44,075 bases of DNA from an uncultured Bacteroidota bacterium (GCA_903924075.1 CAIYAG010000067.1:1-44075), one strand, 5' to 3'; numbered from the stretch's first letter, positions 7,682 to 17,103 are shown. Notes: generated from the letters alone by a model not told the origin. Made by a program: numbers and translations.

Positions 7682-8782
7682 TTAAATCGTAATTTTTCTA
7701 TCTCGTGCAATTACCCTCCATTGTTTGTGCACCTCATGGTTCTCTACTATATTGGCCTCTGCATATAATGCTACAGTCGGACAAACATGCACAGGTACAC
7801 CATACAACACATCACCCACTTTATAAATACTGGTGTCCTCAACCGTAACACTCAAATGTTCTTCGCTCTGTGCTTTTGGTACAGCATTCGGCGCATTTAA
7901 AAAATGTACACGTGGTAATGGATTTTCTGCTGCAACAGCTTTATGTCCGAGGTCGCAACAAAAAGTTTTTTCATCAATGATCGAATTGATCCTTGTAATT
8001 ACTAAGGCAGCATAATCAAAGGGTTCATCGGGTACAATATGTTTGTAGGTCCAGTCCCAGAAGATAAACGTACCCGGACTATATTCCACACCCTTCCTAT
8101 CTGTATGCGTAGGAAAGCTAGGAGAGCCGCCCACTACTACTTTCATGGTTTTACCGTCGAATGATACAATTTTATTTTGCAACTCCTCCACTTTTGCAAA
8201 CCCTTCATCCGATTTGCGTTTTCTTTCAGCAAAATCGGTATCCCGAATATGGCCGTCGTATCCATGCAATCCAATAATGCTAATACCTTTTAAAGATGCA
8301 CAAGAAGTATATAATGTATAGGCATCAGTTGGTTTAATTCCAGATCGGTTCATGCCAATATTCAAATCGATATAAACATCCAAATGCAAACCTGCATTTA
8401 AAAAAGCTTCCGATAATTTTGTGGCGGTACCGATATTATCAATCAATGTACAATAATGTGTGCTTGTAAATTTTTTGATTAATGCAAGGAGGCGTTCAAT
8501 TTTTGGCCCTGTAGGTTGATGTGCTAAGATCACATCGGGTGCTTTTAAGTTGCCTAACATTTCTGCTTCTGCAATGGTAGCACATTTGAATTTATAAATG
8601 CCAGCATCTAATAAAAGCTGACAAGCTTCACTCATTTTATTGGTCTTCACATGTGGGCGCAAAGCTTCTGTGCTTCCTGCCATTTCAATCAATAAACGAA
8701 TATTTTCTTTTGCTCTATCAGGGTATACTAATAGTGCAGGGCTATCAACCGATTCGATATTTTTTATTTCGTACCATTCCAT
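7682..8782 (-). CDS. D-threonine aldolase / D-serine dehydratase-like PLP enzyme
   Basis: A 366-residue fold-type III (alanine racemase-like) PLP enzyme. The N-terminal barrel holds the PLP lysine in RPHVKTNK (Lys46). The C-terminal domain has HVC (His332, Cys334), equivalent to the zinc-binding His and Cys of eukaryotic-type D-serine dehydratase. D-threonine aldolase and D-serine dehydratase share this architecture, so the reaction is either retro-aldol cleavage of a D-3-hydroxy amino acid or dehydration of D-serine or D-threonine. The gene is 15 bp downstream of a RidA gene and in the same run as a GntP-type permease and a dipeptidase. RidA proteins remove the enamine/imine made by PLP dehydratases, which favours a dehydratase; this is inference. 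Confidence 0.85.
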   Translation of the reverse strand: MEWYEIKNIESVDSPALLVYPDRAKENIRLLIEMAGSTEALRPHVKTNKMSEACQLLLDAGIYKFKCATIAEAEMLGNLKAPDVILAHQPTGPKIERLLALIKKFTSTHYCTLIDNIGTATKLSEAFLNAGLHLDVYIDLNIGMNRSGIKPTDAYTLYTSCASLKGISIIGLHGYDGHIRDTDFAERKRKSDEGFAKVEELQNKIVSFDGKTMKVVVGGSPSFPTHTDRKGVEYSPGTFIFWDWTYKHIVPDEPFDYAALVITRINSIIDEKTFCCDLGHKAVAAENPLPRVHFLNAPNAVPKAQSEEHLSVTVEDTSIYKVGDVLYGVPVHVCPTVALYAEANIVENHEVHKQWRVIARDRKITI

Positions 8783-8797
8783 CTTTCGTTCATTTTT

Positions 8798-9274
8798 TTA
8801 AAGTGATGTGCTTTCGTGTAATTCAAATAAGGCTTCAATTTCAACTGGAATATTACCTGGCAAGGAACCCATGCCAACGGCACTTCTAACACCAATGCCA
8901 TTATCTTCACCCCAAACTTTCGCAAAAAGTTCACTGCAACCATTGATCACAAATGGATGCTTTTCAAATTCAGGTACACAATTCACCATTCCTAAAACTT
9001 TGATCACGCGTTTAATTCTATTGAGTGAACCCAGGTTTGATTTAAGGGTGGAAAGAATTGCCAGACCCACTTGTTGTGCTGCCAATTTTGCTTCTTCCTG
9101 AGTTAGATGATCACCCACTCTCCCAACGATCAGTGATCCATCTTCTTGCACTGTTCCATGTCCGGAAACATAACAATGATTTCCATCCACCAATAATGGT
9201 TTATAAACACCCAGTGGTTTTGGGGCAGGAGGGAGCGTAAGACCAAGCGCAGCAAAATTTTCTTCGGCCGACAT
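8798..9274 (-). CDS. RidA/YjgF/YER057c family protein
   Basis: A 158-residue member of the longer RidA-like subgroup; classical RidA has about 130 residues. The conserved C-terminal segment is present: RSAVGMGSLPGNIPVEIEAL includes the arginine that binds carboxylates and the Glu of the VEIEA motif. RidA hydrolyses reactive 2-aminoacrylate/imine intermediates released by PLP-dependent dehydratases. It sits between the GntP permease (15 bp upstream) and the D-amino-acid PLP enzyme (15 bp downstream), a match of function and position. It is cytoplasmic, with no signal peptide. The start is ATG 9274. Confidence 0.88.
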   Translation of the reverse strand: MSAEENFAALGLTLPPAPKPLGVYKPLLVDGNHCYVSGHGTVQEDGSLIVGRVGDHLTQEEAKLAAQQVGLAILSTLKSNLGSLNRIKRVIKVLGMVNCVPEFEKHPFVINGCSELFAKVWGEDNGIGVRSAVGMGSLPGNIPVEIEALFELHESTSL

Positions 9275-9289
9275 AAAAATATTTTTTAA

Positions 9290-10603
9290 TTATAAAAAAC
9301 TATTGATGATAAATACTCCGATCAAACCCACAATAGAAACAATTGTTTCCATCACACTCCAGGTTTTGATGGTTTCTTTGACCGTTAAATTAAAGTATTC
9401 TTTGAACATCCAAAATCCGGGATCGTTCACATGCGAAAACATTAAACTTCCTGCACCGGTTGCAAGTACCATTAAGCATGGATTAACACCCGTGCTGGCA
9501 ATCAAAGGTGCAACGATACCTGCAGTTGTTAAACCAGCTACAGTTGCAGAGCCCACACTCACTCTGATAATGGCACTAATGCCCCAGGCTAAGAATAAAG
9601 GATGAATTGCAAGTCCACTCAGTGGTTGGATCAATTCATTGCTGATTCCAGAATCAGTTAAAATTTGTTTCAATGCTCCCGCACCTGCAATGATCAATAG
9701 GATGCTTGAAATTTCTTTGATGGCCTCAGTCATTGGCGCCATAATTGTTGCAATATTTTTTCCTTGTCGAATCCCTAATGTATAAAGTGCGATCAGTAAG
9801 CTGATAAGCATCGCAATGGATGGGTCGCCAATGGTGTGAATTGTTTTTGTAAATCCATTCTTTTCAGTGTAAAGAAGCTTTACAATTGTGTCAAGTGCAA
9901 TTAGTAATACAGGTAGAAATGCGGCCAATAAACTAAAAAATAAATTGGGCAATTTATTTTCATCAAAATTTTTAGTGGTAAAAATGGCTAAGGGTTTAGC
10001 TTGATATTTTTTTAGAGTAATAGAAAAAACTGGCCCAGCTATGATGATCGCAGGAATCGCAATTAAAAATCCATAGAGTAGGGTTTTTCCAAGATCAGCA
10101 TGAAACTGTTCTGCAAGTGCAACAGGGGATGGGTGTGGTGGAAGATAACCGTGTGTTACAGAAAGGGCTGCAAGGGTTGGTAATCCTAGATAAACAGCAG
10201 GTATTTTATATTTTTCGGCGATAGTAATTACTAAAGGAACTAATAAAACAAAACCAACACCATAAAACAAGGGGATGCCTACAATGAATGCAGTTGCAAC
10301 TAAGGCCCATTGAATTCTTTTATTTCCAAATACTTGAATTAAACTATCTGCAATCTTATTTGCTGCGCCACTATCGGCTACCAATTTACCCAACATAGCA
10401 CCAACAATCAGGATCACAAGTAAGGAACCCATTATATCGCCAATGCCTTTTTGAATAGCACCCACAATTTTCCCTACTTCCATTTTGGTGGCGATACCTA
10501 CAGCAATTGACACAAGTAAAAAAGATAGGAATGGATGCAGTTTTACAACCGTTATTAGTAATACCAGCATCAGTACAGCAGCAATTAGCAGGAGTATGGG
10601 CAT
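9290..10603 (-). CDS. GntP-family permease (gluconate or D-serine type)
   Basis: A 437-residue, very hydrophobic protein with about 12 membrane segments, in the GntP family of proton symporters. Recognisable features are the N-terminal pattern with HPFLSFLLVSIAVGI, the HGYLPPHPSP segment near residue 150, and the C-terminal SHVNDPGFWMFKEYFNL stretch. The family carries gluconate and related acids, but DsdX, the D-serine permease, also belongs to it. No gluconate kinase or dehydratase is nearby. Three downstream genes act on D-amino acids, imines and dipeptides, so a D-amino-acid substrate is more likely here; this is inference. It appears to start the operon, 48 bp after the stop of an alpha/beta hydrolase gene. 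Confidence 0.88.
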   Translation of the reverse strand: MPILLLIAAVLMLVLLITVVKLHPFLSFLLVSIAVGIATKMEVGKIVGAIQKGIGDIMGSLLVILIVGAMLGKLVADSGAANKIADSLIQVFGNKRIQWALVATAFIVGIPLFYGVGFVLLVPLVITIAEKYKIPAVYLGLPTLAALSVTHGYLPPHPSPVALAEQFHADLGKTLLYGFLIAIPAIIIAGPVFSITLKKYQAKPLAIFTTKNFDENKLPNLFFSLLAAFLPVLLIALDTIVKLLYTEKNGFTKTIHTIGDPSIAMLISLLIALYTLGIRQGKNIATIMAPMTEAIKEISSILLIIAGAGALKQILTDSGISNELIQPLSGLAIHPLFLAWGISAIIRVSVGSATVAGLTTAGIVAPLIASTGVNPCLMVLATGAGSLMFSHVNDPGFWMFKEYFNLTVKETIKTWSVMETIVSIVGLIGVFIINSFL

Positions 10604-10651
10604 GCAGTCTCTTTGCTTTAAAGATAAAAGAAAAAACCTGCCAACTATTAT

Positions 10652-11464
10652 TTAGCGGGCTAAAATAAGTGCTAGTTTTTCTTGCATTAAAGGAAAGTCG
10701 TTCAGGTTATGATGCGTGCCACCGTCTATAATATAAAACTGATCCTGTGGTTTAAAAGCCGCTTTTAATTCTTCAGCCTGACTTAGCGGGATTAATCCAT
10801 CTTTCGTACCATGAAAAATGGTAATGGGTGCTGTAACTTTTGTTAGGTATTGATCGGTCCTTAATTTAAAATGAAGCATTGTTTCTACTGGCAAGATCCA
10901 TGTATAATGGCGCGCCAATGCCACCATACTTTTATAAGGTGTTTCTAAAATCAATTCCCTGCAATCACGTACACTAGCAAGTTGTGCCGCAATGCCAGTT
11001 CCAATTGATTTTCCGTAAATGATAATTTGATGGGGAGGATATTGTACCCTAGCCAATTTATAGGCTTGCATTGCTTCTTCGTACAAATTGTTTTCTGTAA
11101 GGTTGCCAGTAGATTTGCCAAACTTTGGATAATCAACCATCCAAACCTCCCATCCTTTGTTAGTGAAATTCTTCGCAAACTTTGCGTAGTGATTTACGTT
11201 TTCTTTATTGCCATGGAAGTATAAAACAATTCCTTTTCTTAGTGTATCAGGTACTGTAAAAGAAATAATATTGAAATGTGTGGCATCGTCAATATCTAAA
11301 TTGATCTCTTTGAAAGGCTGGTCAAAATGATAGGGAATCCCATCTGTTAATGCCACAGGATGAAAAATAATTTTTTCCTGGAACCAGTAAAAAATGATCC
11401 CTAACACTGAATAAATCAGTACAATGATTTTTGCCCAGCGAAATAAAAGGTTCGAATTTTTCAT
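10652..11464 (-). CDS. Membrane-anchored alpha/beta hydrolase, copy 1
   Basis: A 270-residue serine hydrolase with one N-terminal membrane segment (residues ~10-28) and a FYWFQEKIIFHP neck. The oxyanion region is LYFHGN. The nucleophile elbow is YGKSIG. The acid is in FHGTKDGLIP and the histidine in GGTHHNL. It resembles the ABHD12/13 and YqhA-like group of alpha/beta hydrolases, whose substrates in bacteria are mostly unknown. The upstream gene is a clear paralogue with the same layout, so the pair arose by tandem duplication. The start is ATG 11464. Confidence 0.8.
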   Translation of the reverse strand: MKNSNLLFRWAKIIVLIYSVLGIIFYWFQEKIIFHPVALTDGIPYHFDQPFKEINLDIDDATHFNIISFTVPDTLRKGIVLYFHGNKENVNHYAKFAKNFTNKGWEVWMVDYPKFGKSTGNLTENNLYEEAMQAYKLARVQYPPHQIIIYGKSIGTGIAAQLASVRDCRELILETPYKSMVALARHYTWILPVETMLHFKLRTDQYLTKVTAPITIFHGTKDGLIPLSQAEELKAAFKPQDQFYIIDGGTHHNLNDFPLMQEKLALILAR

Positions 11465-11514
11465 GGTCTGTATTAAGTGCGAAACTAAACCATTAAATTT
11501 GATTTATGTGCTCG

Positions 11515-12303
11515 TTAGTATTTTAGAATGTCTCTAATAAAATTATGATACTCATTATAGGTTGGTAAGTTATTATGTCCACCTCCATGAATGCGAATGA
11601 GTGTGATTTTATGAGGACTAATAGCTTGTAATTTTTCACTTTGTGAGATGGGGATCAACCAATCTTTTGTACCATGAATAATATAAGTATGACAATTTAC
11701 TTTTCGAATCCACTGATCTGTTCTCAATTTGTATCTAAGCCACCAACGGTGTGGTAGGATGGGCAAAAATCGTTCGGCTACTTTTATAAAACTATAATAG
11801 GGGGCATCAAGTATCAGGTAACGAGGCGAATTATCTGCAGCAATCTTTGTTGCGAAGCCGCTACCCATACTTCGTCCATACACCAGCACATGATGTTCTG
11901 GGCACTTTTTAAGTAATTGCTCGTATACGAATTGCATATCGCTCAGCATTTCCTTTTCACTTCTTTTGCCCGTGCTCTTTCCAAAGCCCCGATAATCTAC
12001 TAAAACCACATCATATTGAAACCGGTAGAAATCACGGGCATATTTTGCCCAACCCTTGATGCTTCTTGAATTGCCATGAAAATAGAGGATCAAACCTTTC
12101 GGTTCTTTGCAATAAAAATGCAGGCCGTTGATGCTTACCCCAGGTGCCACATCAAAGAATAGTTCTTCAAAAGGCGCATCATATTTGTATTGAAAATCTT
12201 GTGGAAGTTTCTCTGGTTTGAATATGAATTTTTCCTGCACCAAATAGGCGATTAAGAGGATCGCTCCATATATCAAAACAATATAGAAAAAAGTTGCTGG
12301 CAA
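11515..12303 (-). CDS. Membrane-anchored alpha/beta hydrolase, copy 2 (TTG start)
   Basis: A 262-residue paralogue of the downstream hydrolase, sharing the N-terminal anchor, the VQEKFIFKP neck, LYFHGN, the nucleophile elbow YGRSMG, the acid in IHGTKDWLIP and the histidine in GGGHNNLP. No in-frame ATG lies in the first part of the frame; the anchor begins directly after TTG at 12303-12301, so a TTG start is the best reading. An internal TTG inside the anchor is the only close alternative. It is 84 bp after kup and 50 bp before its copy. Substrate unknown. Confidence 0.78.
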   Translation of the reverse strand: MPATFFYIVLIYGAILLIAYLVQEKFIFKPEKLPQDFQYKYDAPFEELFFDVAPGVSINGLHFYCKEPKGLILYFHGNSRSIKGWAKYARDFYRFQYDVVLVDYRGFGKSTGKRSEKEMLSDMQFVYEQLLKKCPEHHVLVYGRSMGSGFATKIAADNSPRYLILDAPYYSFIKVAERFLPILPHRWWLRYKLRTDQWIRKVNCHTYIIHGTKDWLIPISQSEKLQAISPHKITLIRIHGGGHNNLPTYNEYHNFIRDILKY

Positions 12304-12387
12304 GTTTGCTGAACAGGGTTTGTATTTTATCTGTGTAAGTAAGATACAATTTTCCTATTGCAATGCAAGCAACTCCTTAAATCGATT

Positions 12388-14376
12388 TTATTCGTACTCA
12401 GTGGAATCGTGGTAAACCCTTTTAAGATTTAGTTTTGAGATCGGTGCAACTATTAATGGGAATTTCTCAACAGAAACATTACTAGGATCTAAACCAAAGC
12501 CACGTTCTTCACCCAAACTAATTTCCTTCAACCAGAAATAAAGTTTCATAACAATCCTTTCAAAAATGGGCAGTTCATTATCCTGACTCAAATACTTTTC
12601 CAAAACAATAAATTGAAAATCTCCTACTACATTATTGCGCTCCAGACTTTCGTAACGGCTAGTAATATTTACTTCCTTATTACTCACCAATTCTTCTACT
12701 ACTTTTCTGAACATAAGGTTGATCTTCTGCTCTACTCTAAATCCAAGTCTGAATTCAACCCTGATAATATCATTTGGTATGATATGCTCCACAGAATATT
12801 CGCAGGTATAAGGATCGTCTAATACATCAACGTGTACAAACCAATAAATATCAGCCCTCTTTGGCTTTTTATTCATGATCGAATAAATGATTTTGTGCTC
12901 GATCTCTTTCGGATTGTTGGCACTTGTCATGTAGATCAGGTGAGTTGAATATTTGGTGATTGATTTGTCGTTACTCAATTCCTGGATCATTGGAATATAG
13001 TGTTCCATCCGTACAAATTCGACGTAGCGATTTTTGATCTTTCTACTTCTGAACCAAACATACATCACTGAGAATAGTCCACCACCAACGATTAAAGTAA
13101 CATAACCGCCGTGCATGAATTTCTCTAGATTCGCAATAAGGAAAGAGGTTTCAATGGCAAAATAGGTACCCAAATAAACATAGATCCAAAGCGGGAATAC
13201 CCGTTTGCTAACCATGAAATTCGCGAACAAAATTGAGGTACTGATCATACAAAGCGTAATTGCTAAGCCGTAAGCCGCACCCATATTGGAAGACTTCTGG
13301 AAATACAGCACAACACCTGTACATCCTACAAATAATAATAAACTAATACCGGGTATATATAATTGACCTTTCTCTTCCGTAGGATATTGGATCTTCATTT
13401 TTGGCCAAAGATTGAGTCGCATTGCTTCACTGATCAAAGTGAAGGAACCTGAGATCAAAGCCTGGCTCGCAATAATTGCGGCAATGGTTGAAATGGTAAT
13501 ACCTGCCAACTTAAACCATTGTGGCATCACTCCTATAAAAGGATTGAATCCGTCTGCCATCACTTGCATGGGTATGGTACTATCCCGATAATTTGCTAAA
13601 AGCCATGCGCCTTGACCAAGGTAATTTAAGATCAAACAGATTTTTACAAATACCCATGAGTAACGAATATTGCCTCTGCCGCAATGTCCAAGATCACTAT
13701 ATAATGCTTCAGCACCCGTGGTACATAAAAAAACAGCTCCTAAAAGCCAGAAGCCTTTCGGATATTTCGTTAACAATTCAAAAGCGTAATGTGGACTCAA
13801 GCATTTTAAAATATAGATATCATCCATCAAGTGAACAGATCCTAGAATAGCAAGCATCGAGAACCAAACAAACATGATGGGCCCGAAAAGTTTTCCAATA
13901 GATGCTGTTCCAAATTGTTGAACAAAAAACAAACCCGAAATGATGGCGATCACAATTGCAACAATAGTATTTTGGGTGATTTCGTGAAATGCCGGAAGCT
14001 GCCTTAATCCTTCAATGGCAGATGTTACAGTGATTGGTGGGGTAATGATACCATCGGCAAGAAGCGCTGCACCTCCAATCATTGCAGGAAGTACCAACCA
14101 ACGTTTTCTCCTCCTTACCAACGCATATAAACTAAAAATACCTCCCTCACCTCTATTATCTGCCTTTAGGGTAAGGATCACATATTTTACAGTTGTCTGA
14201 AGGGTTAATGTCCAAATAATACAGGAAAGCGATCCCAATATGAGCTCTTCTGAAATTACTCTACCAGTAATAATCTCATTTAAAACATAGAGGGGAGAAG
14301 TTCCGATGTCTCCGTAAATGATGCCCAACGCGATGATCAGACCGGCGGTGGTTACCTTGTTAAATTGCTTGCTCAC
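12388..14376 (-). CDS. kup: KUP-family potassium uptake protein (GTG start)
   Basis: A 662-residue potassium:proton symporter of the inner membrane. The N-terminus has the family signature ALGIIYGDIGTSPLYVLNEI and then about 12 membrane segments, with the GGIFSLYALVRRR loop near residue 80 and the hydrophilic C-terminal domain of ~200 residues expected for Kup. The frame opens with GTG at 14376; no in-frame ATG precedes it, and the protein begins with the usual short MSKQFNK before the signature. On the minus strand a TACATTTG element at 14419-14412 fits the -7 consensus and gives a leader of about 30 nt. It is divergent from the secreted hypothetical gene. Confidence 0.95.
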   Translation of the reverse strand: MSKQFNKVTTAGLIIALGIIYGDIGTSPLYVLNEIITGRVISEELILGSLSCIIWTLTLQTTVKYVILTLKADNRGEGGIFSLYALVRRRKRWLVLPAMIGGAALLADGIITPPITVTSAIEGLRQLPAFHEITQNTIVAIVIAIISGLFFVQQFGTASIGKLFGPIMFVWFSMLAILGSVHLMDDIYILKCLSPHYAFELLTKYPKGFWLLGAVFLCTTGAEALYSDLGHCGRGNIRYSWVFVKICLILNYLGQGAWLLANYRDSTIPMQVMADGFNPFIGVMPQWFKLAGITISTIAAIIASQALISGSFTLISEAMRLNLWPKMKIQYPTEEKGQLYIPGISLLLFVGCTGVVLYFQKSSNMGAAYGLAITLCMISTSILFANFMVSKRVFPLWIYVYLGTYFAIETSFLIANLEKFMHGGYVTLIVGGGLFSVMYVWFRSRKIKNRYVEFVRMEHYIPMIQELSNDKSITKYSTHLIYMTSANNPKEIEHKIIYSIMNKKPKRADIYWFVHVDVLDDPYTCEYSVEHIIPNDIIRVEFRLGFRVEQKINLMFRKVVEELVSNKEVNITSRYESLERNNVVGDFQFIVLEKYLSQDNELPIFERIVMKLYFWLKEISLGEERGFGLDPSNVSVEKFPLIVAPISKLNLKRVYHDSTEYE

Positions 14377-14411
14377 AATTGGTGGGTTAGGATAAAAATG
14401 GTTTTATTCTC

Positions 14412-14419
14412 CAAATGTA
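14412..14419 (-). promoter_or_regulatory. Promoter -7 element of kup
   Basis: TACATTTG on the minus strand, an exact TAnnTTTG match, lies 36 bp before the GTG start of kup. There is no TTTG box at ideal spacing. Confidence 0.4.
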
Positions 14420-14519
14420 GCCGTAAAATCAATGTCTTTATTTAATCTTTATGGATTTCCTGGGATGTTTTCATCTAATCTTTATCTTTTATTTACATTC
14501 TGTTAAATGCTAGTTGCCG

Positions 14520-14527
14520 TACATTTG
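14520..14527 (+). promoter_or_regulatory. Promoter -7 element of the secreted hypothetical gene
   Basis: TACATTTG at 14520-14527 matches TAnnTTTG exactly. A transcript starting a few bases later would exclude the upstream ATG at 14507 and favour ATG 14537 or 14546 as the start of the gene. Confidence 0.4.
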
Positions 14528-14545
14528 AAACACAAAATGTTACTA

Positions 14546-16078
14546 ATGCAAAAATCGCTTCCTTTTCTCTTTGCAAGTATTTTATGGATTTGTTCTGGTT
14601 TACACGCCCAAAGGATCGTTTATTCTGAGCCCGACAGAGACGATGCGCGTACCCTCAATTTTGAAGTGATCGGAAAAATGAATGGCAATTTTCTGATATA
14701 TAAAAATTACCAGAATACCCATTATATCACCGTGCTGGATGCCGACATGAAGCTTGTTGAAAAAAATAAGCTTGATTTTATCTCAGAGAAAATACAGGAT
14801 GTAGATATTATTCAATACCCTGATTTTGTATATCTGTTTTATCAATACCAGAAAAGAAGTATTTACTATGCCATGGTTGCCAAATTGGATGCAAAGGGAA
14901 AACTGATCGACAAACCCATTGTCCTGGATACCATCAACGATGTAAATTTTAATAATTCTACCAAGATCTATACCGTACTAAATAGCGATAATAAACAGCA
15001 GATCATGCTGTTTAAAATTGGCACAAAGAATGATCGGTCTAATGTACTTACTACCATGCTCTATTCAAAGGACCTGCAACTTCAGAAACGCTCACGGATC
15101 ATCGTTCCAATGCCGGAGCGAAATGATTTTCTTACTGAGTTTGCTTTAGATAATGATGGTGATCTTGTTTGTATCAAAGGTTCAGGAACTTCGCAGAACG
15201 ATAATATCAATAAAATTGCGATGCTTTCTAAAAGCGCTAACGCAGACACTATTCTTAAACGCGATATCACTATTTCAGGAATTTATCTAGACGATATTCG
15301 TCTTAAAGTAGATAATATCAATAAGCACTATGTGATCTGTTCTTTTTATAGTAAACAAAGAAGGGGAAATGTAGACGGACTTTATTATGCAGTCTATGAT
15401 AAAGTCTTGAATAAACCATTGAATTCGCTTACCACTGTTTTTACGGATGATTTTAGATCGGATGCAAAAAGTGATGGCAATTTAAAAGCTGCTTTCAATG
15501 ATTATTTCTTAAAAAATATTGTCCTTAAAAAAGATGGTGGATTTTTCGTTGCAGCTGAAGCAGCTTATAGTACAACAAAGGGGAACACAATGAGTAGATG
15601 GGATTATCTCTATGGTTCTCCTTATTATTCTGGCATGTCGATGGATTACTATTCGTATAATTCACCATTGGGATATTACCCATGGGGAAGATACAATTCA
15701 ATAAACAATAACACAACCACAAGATATTTTGCAGATAATGTAGTGTTGCTATCTTTTAACGCAGTTGGAAAAGTGGAGTGGAGTAACGTGATTCGGAAAG
15801 AACAATTTGATGATAATACCGATAATTTTATTGGCTATGGGGTACTCAATACAGGAGATAAAGCACATTTTCTTTTCAATATCCAGGATAAGAGAAGTAT
15901 GATTTTGACAGACCAGAGTCTTTCACCAGATGGACAAATTGATCGAAACCCAACTTTTAAAAATTTGGATAACGGGTATGAATTTATGCCCCGACATGCC
16001 AAACAAGTAGGTGCCAGACAATTGATTGTTCCTTGCCAATATCGAAGCACAACCTGTTTTGCAAAAGTTGAATTTTAA
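14546..16078 (+). CDS. Secreted hypothetical protein, probably beta-rich
   Basis: Not recognised. The frame is open from ATG 14507, but the signal peptide begins at ATG 14546 (MQKSLPFLFASILWICSG, cleavage after LHAQ) or ATG 14537. The putative -7 element at 14520-14527 supports the shorter start. The mature protein (~490 residues) is rich in short beta-strand patterns such as NFLIYKNYQ, HYITVLD and FVYLFYQYQ, which suggests a propeller-like fold. Residues near 360-400 hold a tyrosine/serine-rich insertion (YLYGSPYYSG, DYYSYNSPLGYYPWG). There is no OmpA, TPR or type IX C-terminal signal that I can see. It precedes a DUF6427 membrane protein gene by 10 bp, so the two are probably cotranscribed. 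Confidence 0.7.
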   Translation: MQKSLPFLFASILWICSGLHAQRIVYSEPDRDDARTLNFEVIGKMNGNFLIYKNYQNTHYITVLDADMKLVEKNKLDFISEKIQDVDIIQYPDFVYLFYQYQKRSIYYAMVAKLDAKGKLIDKPIVLDTINDVNFNNSTKIYTVLNSDNKQQIMLFKIGTKNDRSNVLTTMLYSKDLQLQKRSRIIVPMPERNDFLTEFALDNDGDLVCIKGSGTSQNDNINKIAMLSKSANADTILKRDITISGIYLDDIRLKVDNINKHYVICSFYSKQRRGNVDGLYYAVYDKVLNKPLNSLTTVFTDDFRSDAKSDGNLKAAFNDYFLKNIVLKKDGGFFVAAEAAYSTTKGNTMSRWDYLYGSPYYSGMSMDYYSYNSPLGYYPWGRYNSINNNTTTRYFADNVVLLSFNAVGKVEWSNVIRKEQFDDNTDNFIGYGVLNTGDKAHFLFNIQDKRSMILTDQSLSPDGQIDRNPTFKNLDNGYEFMPRHAKQVGARQLIVPCQYRSTTCFAKVEF

Positions 16079-16088
16079 TTTATAAGCT

Positions 16089-17072
16089 GTGGTATTTCTT
16101 TTTCGCGACAAATCAATTATTAATATCTTTTTTTTAGTACTGCTAAGCATTGCTATACATACCCATCTTTTTATGTCAACGCCAGTTTTATTAGTTGATC
16201 AATCAGATGGTGTTATTTCCATTTTGCTTTCCCGTTATTTGACCAATATTTCACCCACTCTTCTTTTTATTGCCTATCAACTGATCATACTCTTGCAAGC
16301 GATACGGTTGAATATGATTTTGACCGATTTTAGAATGTTTCAGTCAACAAATTATGTTACTGCAATGACCTATATTTTGTTTACTGGAATGATCATTCAG
16401 TGGTGCTCCATCTCAGCAGCATTGATCAGTAATTCTTTGGTACTCTGGATCTTTATTTTGTTGAGCAGACTGTATAATAACCAAACGCCCAGAACCCTAT
16501 TATTTAATATTGGAATGTTGGTATCCCTCACCATCATTGCGTACCATCCTACTGCCATTCTGATCATGGTTGTTCTCTTTGCACTTGCAGTAGTTCGCCC
16601 CTTTCGTCCTGCAGAATGGATCTTATTATTAATGGGTATTATGCTGCCCTATTATTTTTTAGCATCCTATTTATTTATTACAGATCAGTTGGGAACTATC
16701 AAACAGTATATCCCTTACATTCAATTCCATTTTCCAGTTCCACATCCAGATAAATGGTTATTGATCAGTTTGGGATATCTTTTCGTGACACTCATTGTTG
16801 GAATGTTTTTCTGGCAACAATTTAATAACCGAATGGTGATCCAGATCCGGAAAAACTGGTCGGTCATGATGGTACTCTTATTGATCCTATTAATTGCACC
16901 TTTTATTTTTGTTGGTGCAGGCATGGATACTGCGATCCTTTGCCTCATTCCTCTTACAGCATTTGTGGCCAATGCTTTTGGCTATCCAAAACGTTTAATG
17001 ATACCAAACCTTCTGTTCTGGCTTGCCATTGTATTAATTGTTCACAATAATTGGGAGCTCATCAAAAAATAG
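16089..17072 (+). CDS. DUF6427-like polytopic membrane protein (GTG start)
   Basis: A 327-residue membrane protein with about nine hydrophobic segments and short polar loops, resembling the DUF6427 family of Bacteroidota, whose function is unknown. The start codon is GTG at 16089, 10 bp after the previous stop. The first ATG would lie at residue 29, inside the first membrane segment, so GTG is preferred. Two arginine-containing loops, FLFRDKSI at the N-terminus and VRPFRPAEW near residue 175, resemble the family. The upstream partner is a secreted hypothetical protein. The downstream purQ has its own promoter-like element. Confidence 0.62.
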   Translation: MVFLFRDKSIINIFFLVLLSIAIHTHLFMSTPVLLVDQSDGVISILLSRYLTNISPTLLFIAYQLIILLQAIRLNMILTDFRMFQSTNYVTAMTYILFTGMIIQWCSISAALISNSLVLWIFILLSRLYNNQTPRTLLFNIGMLVSLTIIAYHPTAILIMVVLFALAVVRPFRPAEWILLLMGIMLPYYFLASYLFITDQLGTIKQYIPYIQFHFPVPHPDKWLLISLGYLFVTLIVGMFFWQQFNNRMVIQIRKNWSVMMVLLLILLIAPFIFVGAGMDTAILCLIPLTAFVANAFGYPKRLMIPNLLFWLAIVLIVHNNWELIKK

Positions 17073-17095
17073 GCATTCTTTAACGCATCAGGCTT

Positions 17096-17103
17096 TATCT
17101 TTG
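17096..17103 (+). promoter_or_regulatory. Promoter -7 element of purQ
   Basis: TATCTTTG matches TAnnTTTG exactly, 42 bp before the purQ ATG, within the 73-bp gap after the DUF6427-like gene. No clear -33 box. It would start a purQ-nDsbD-DsbD transcript. Confidence 0.45.
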
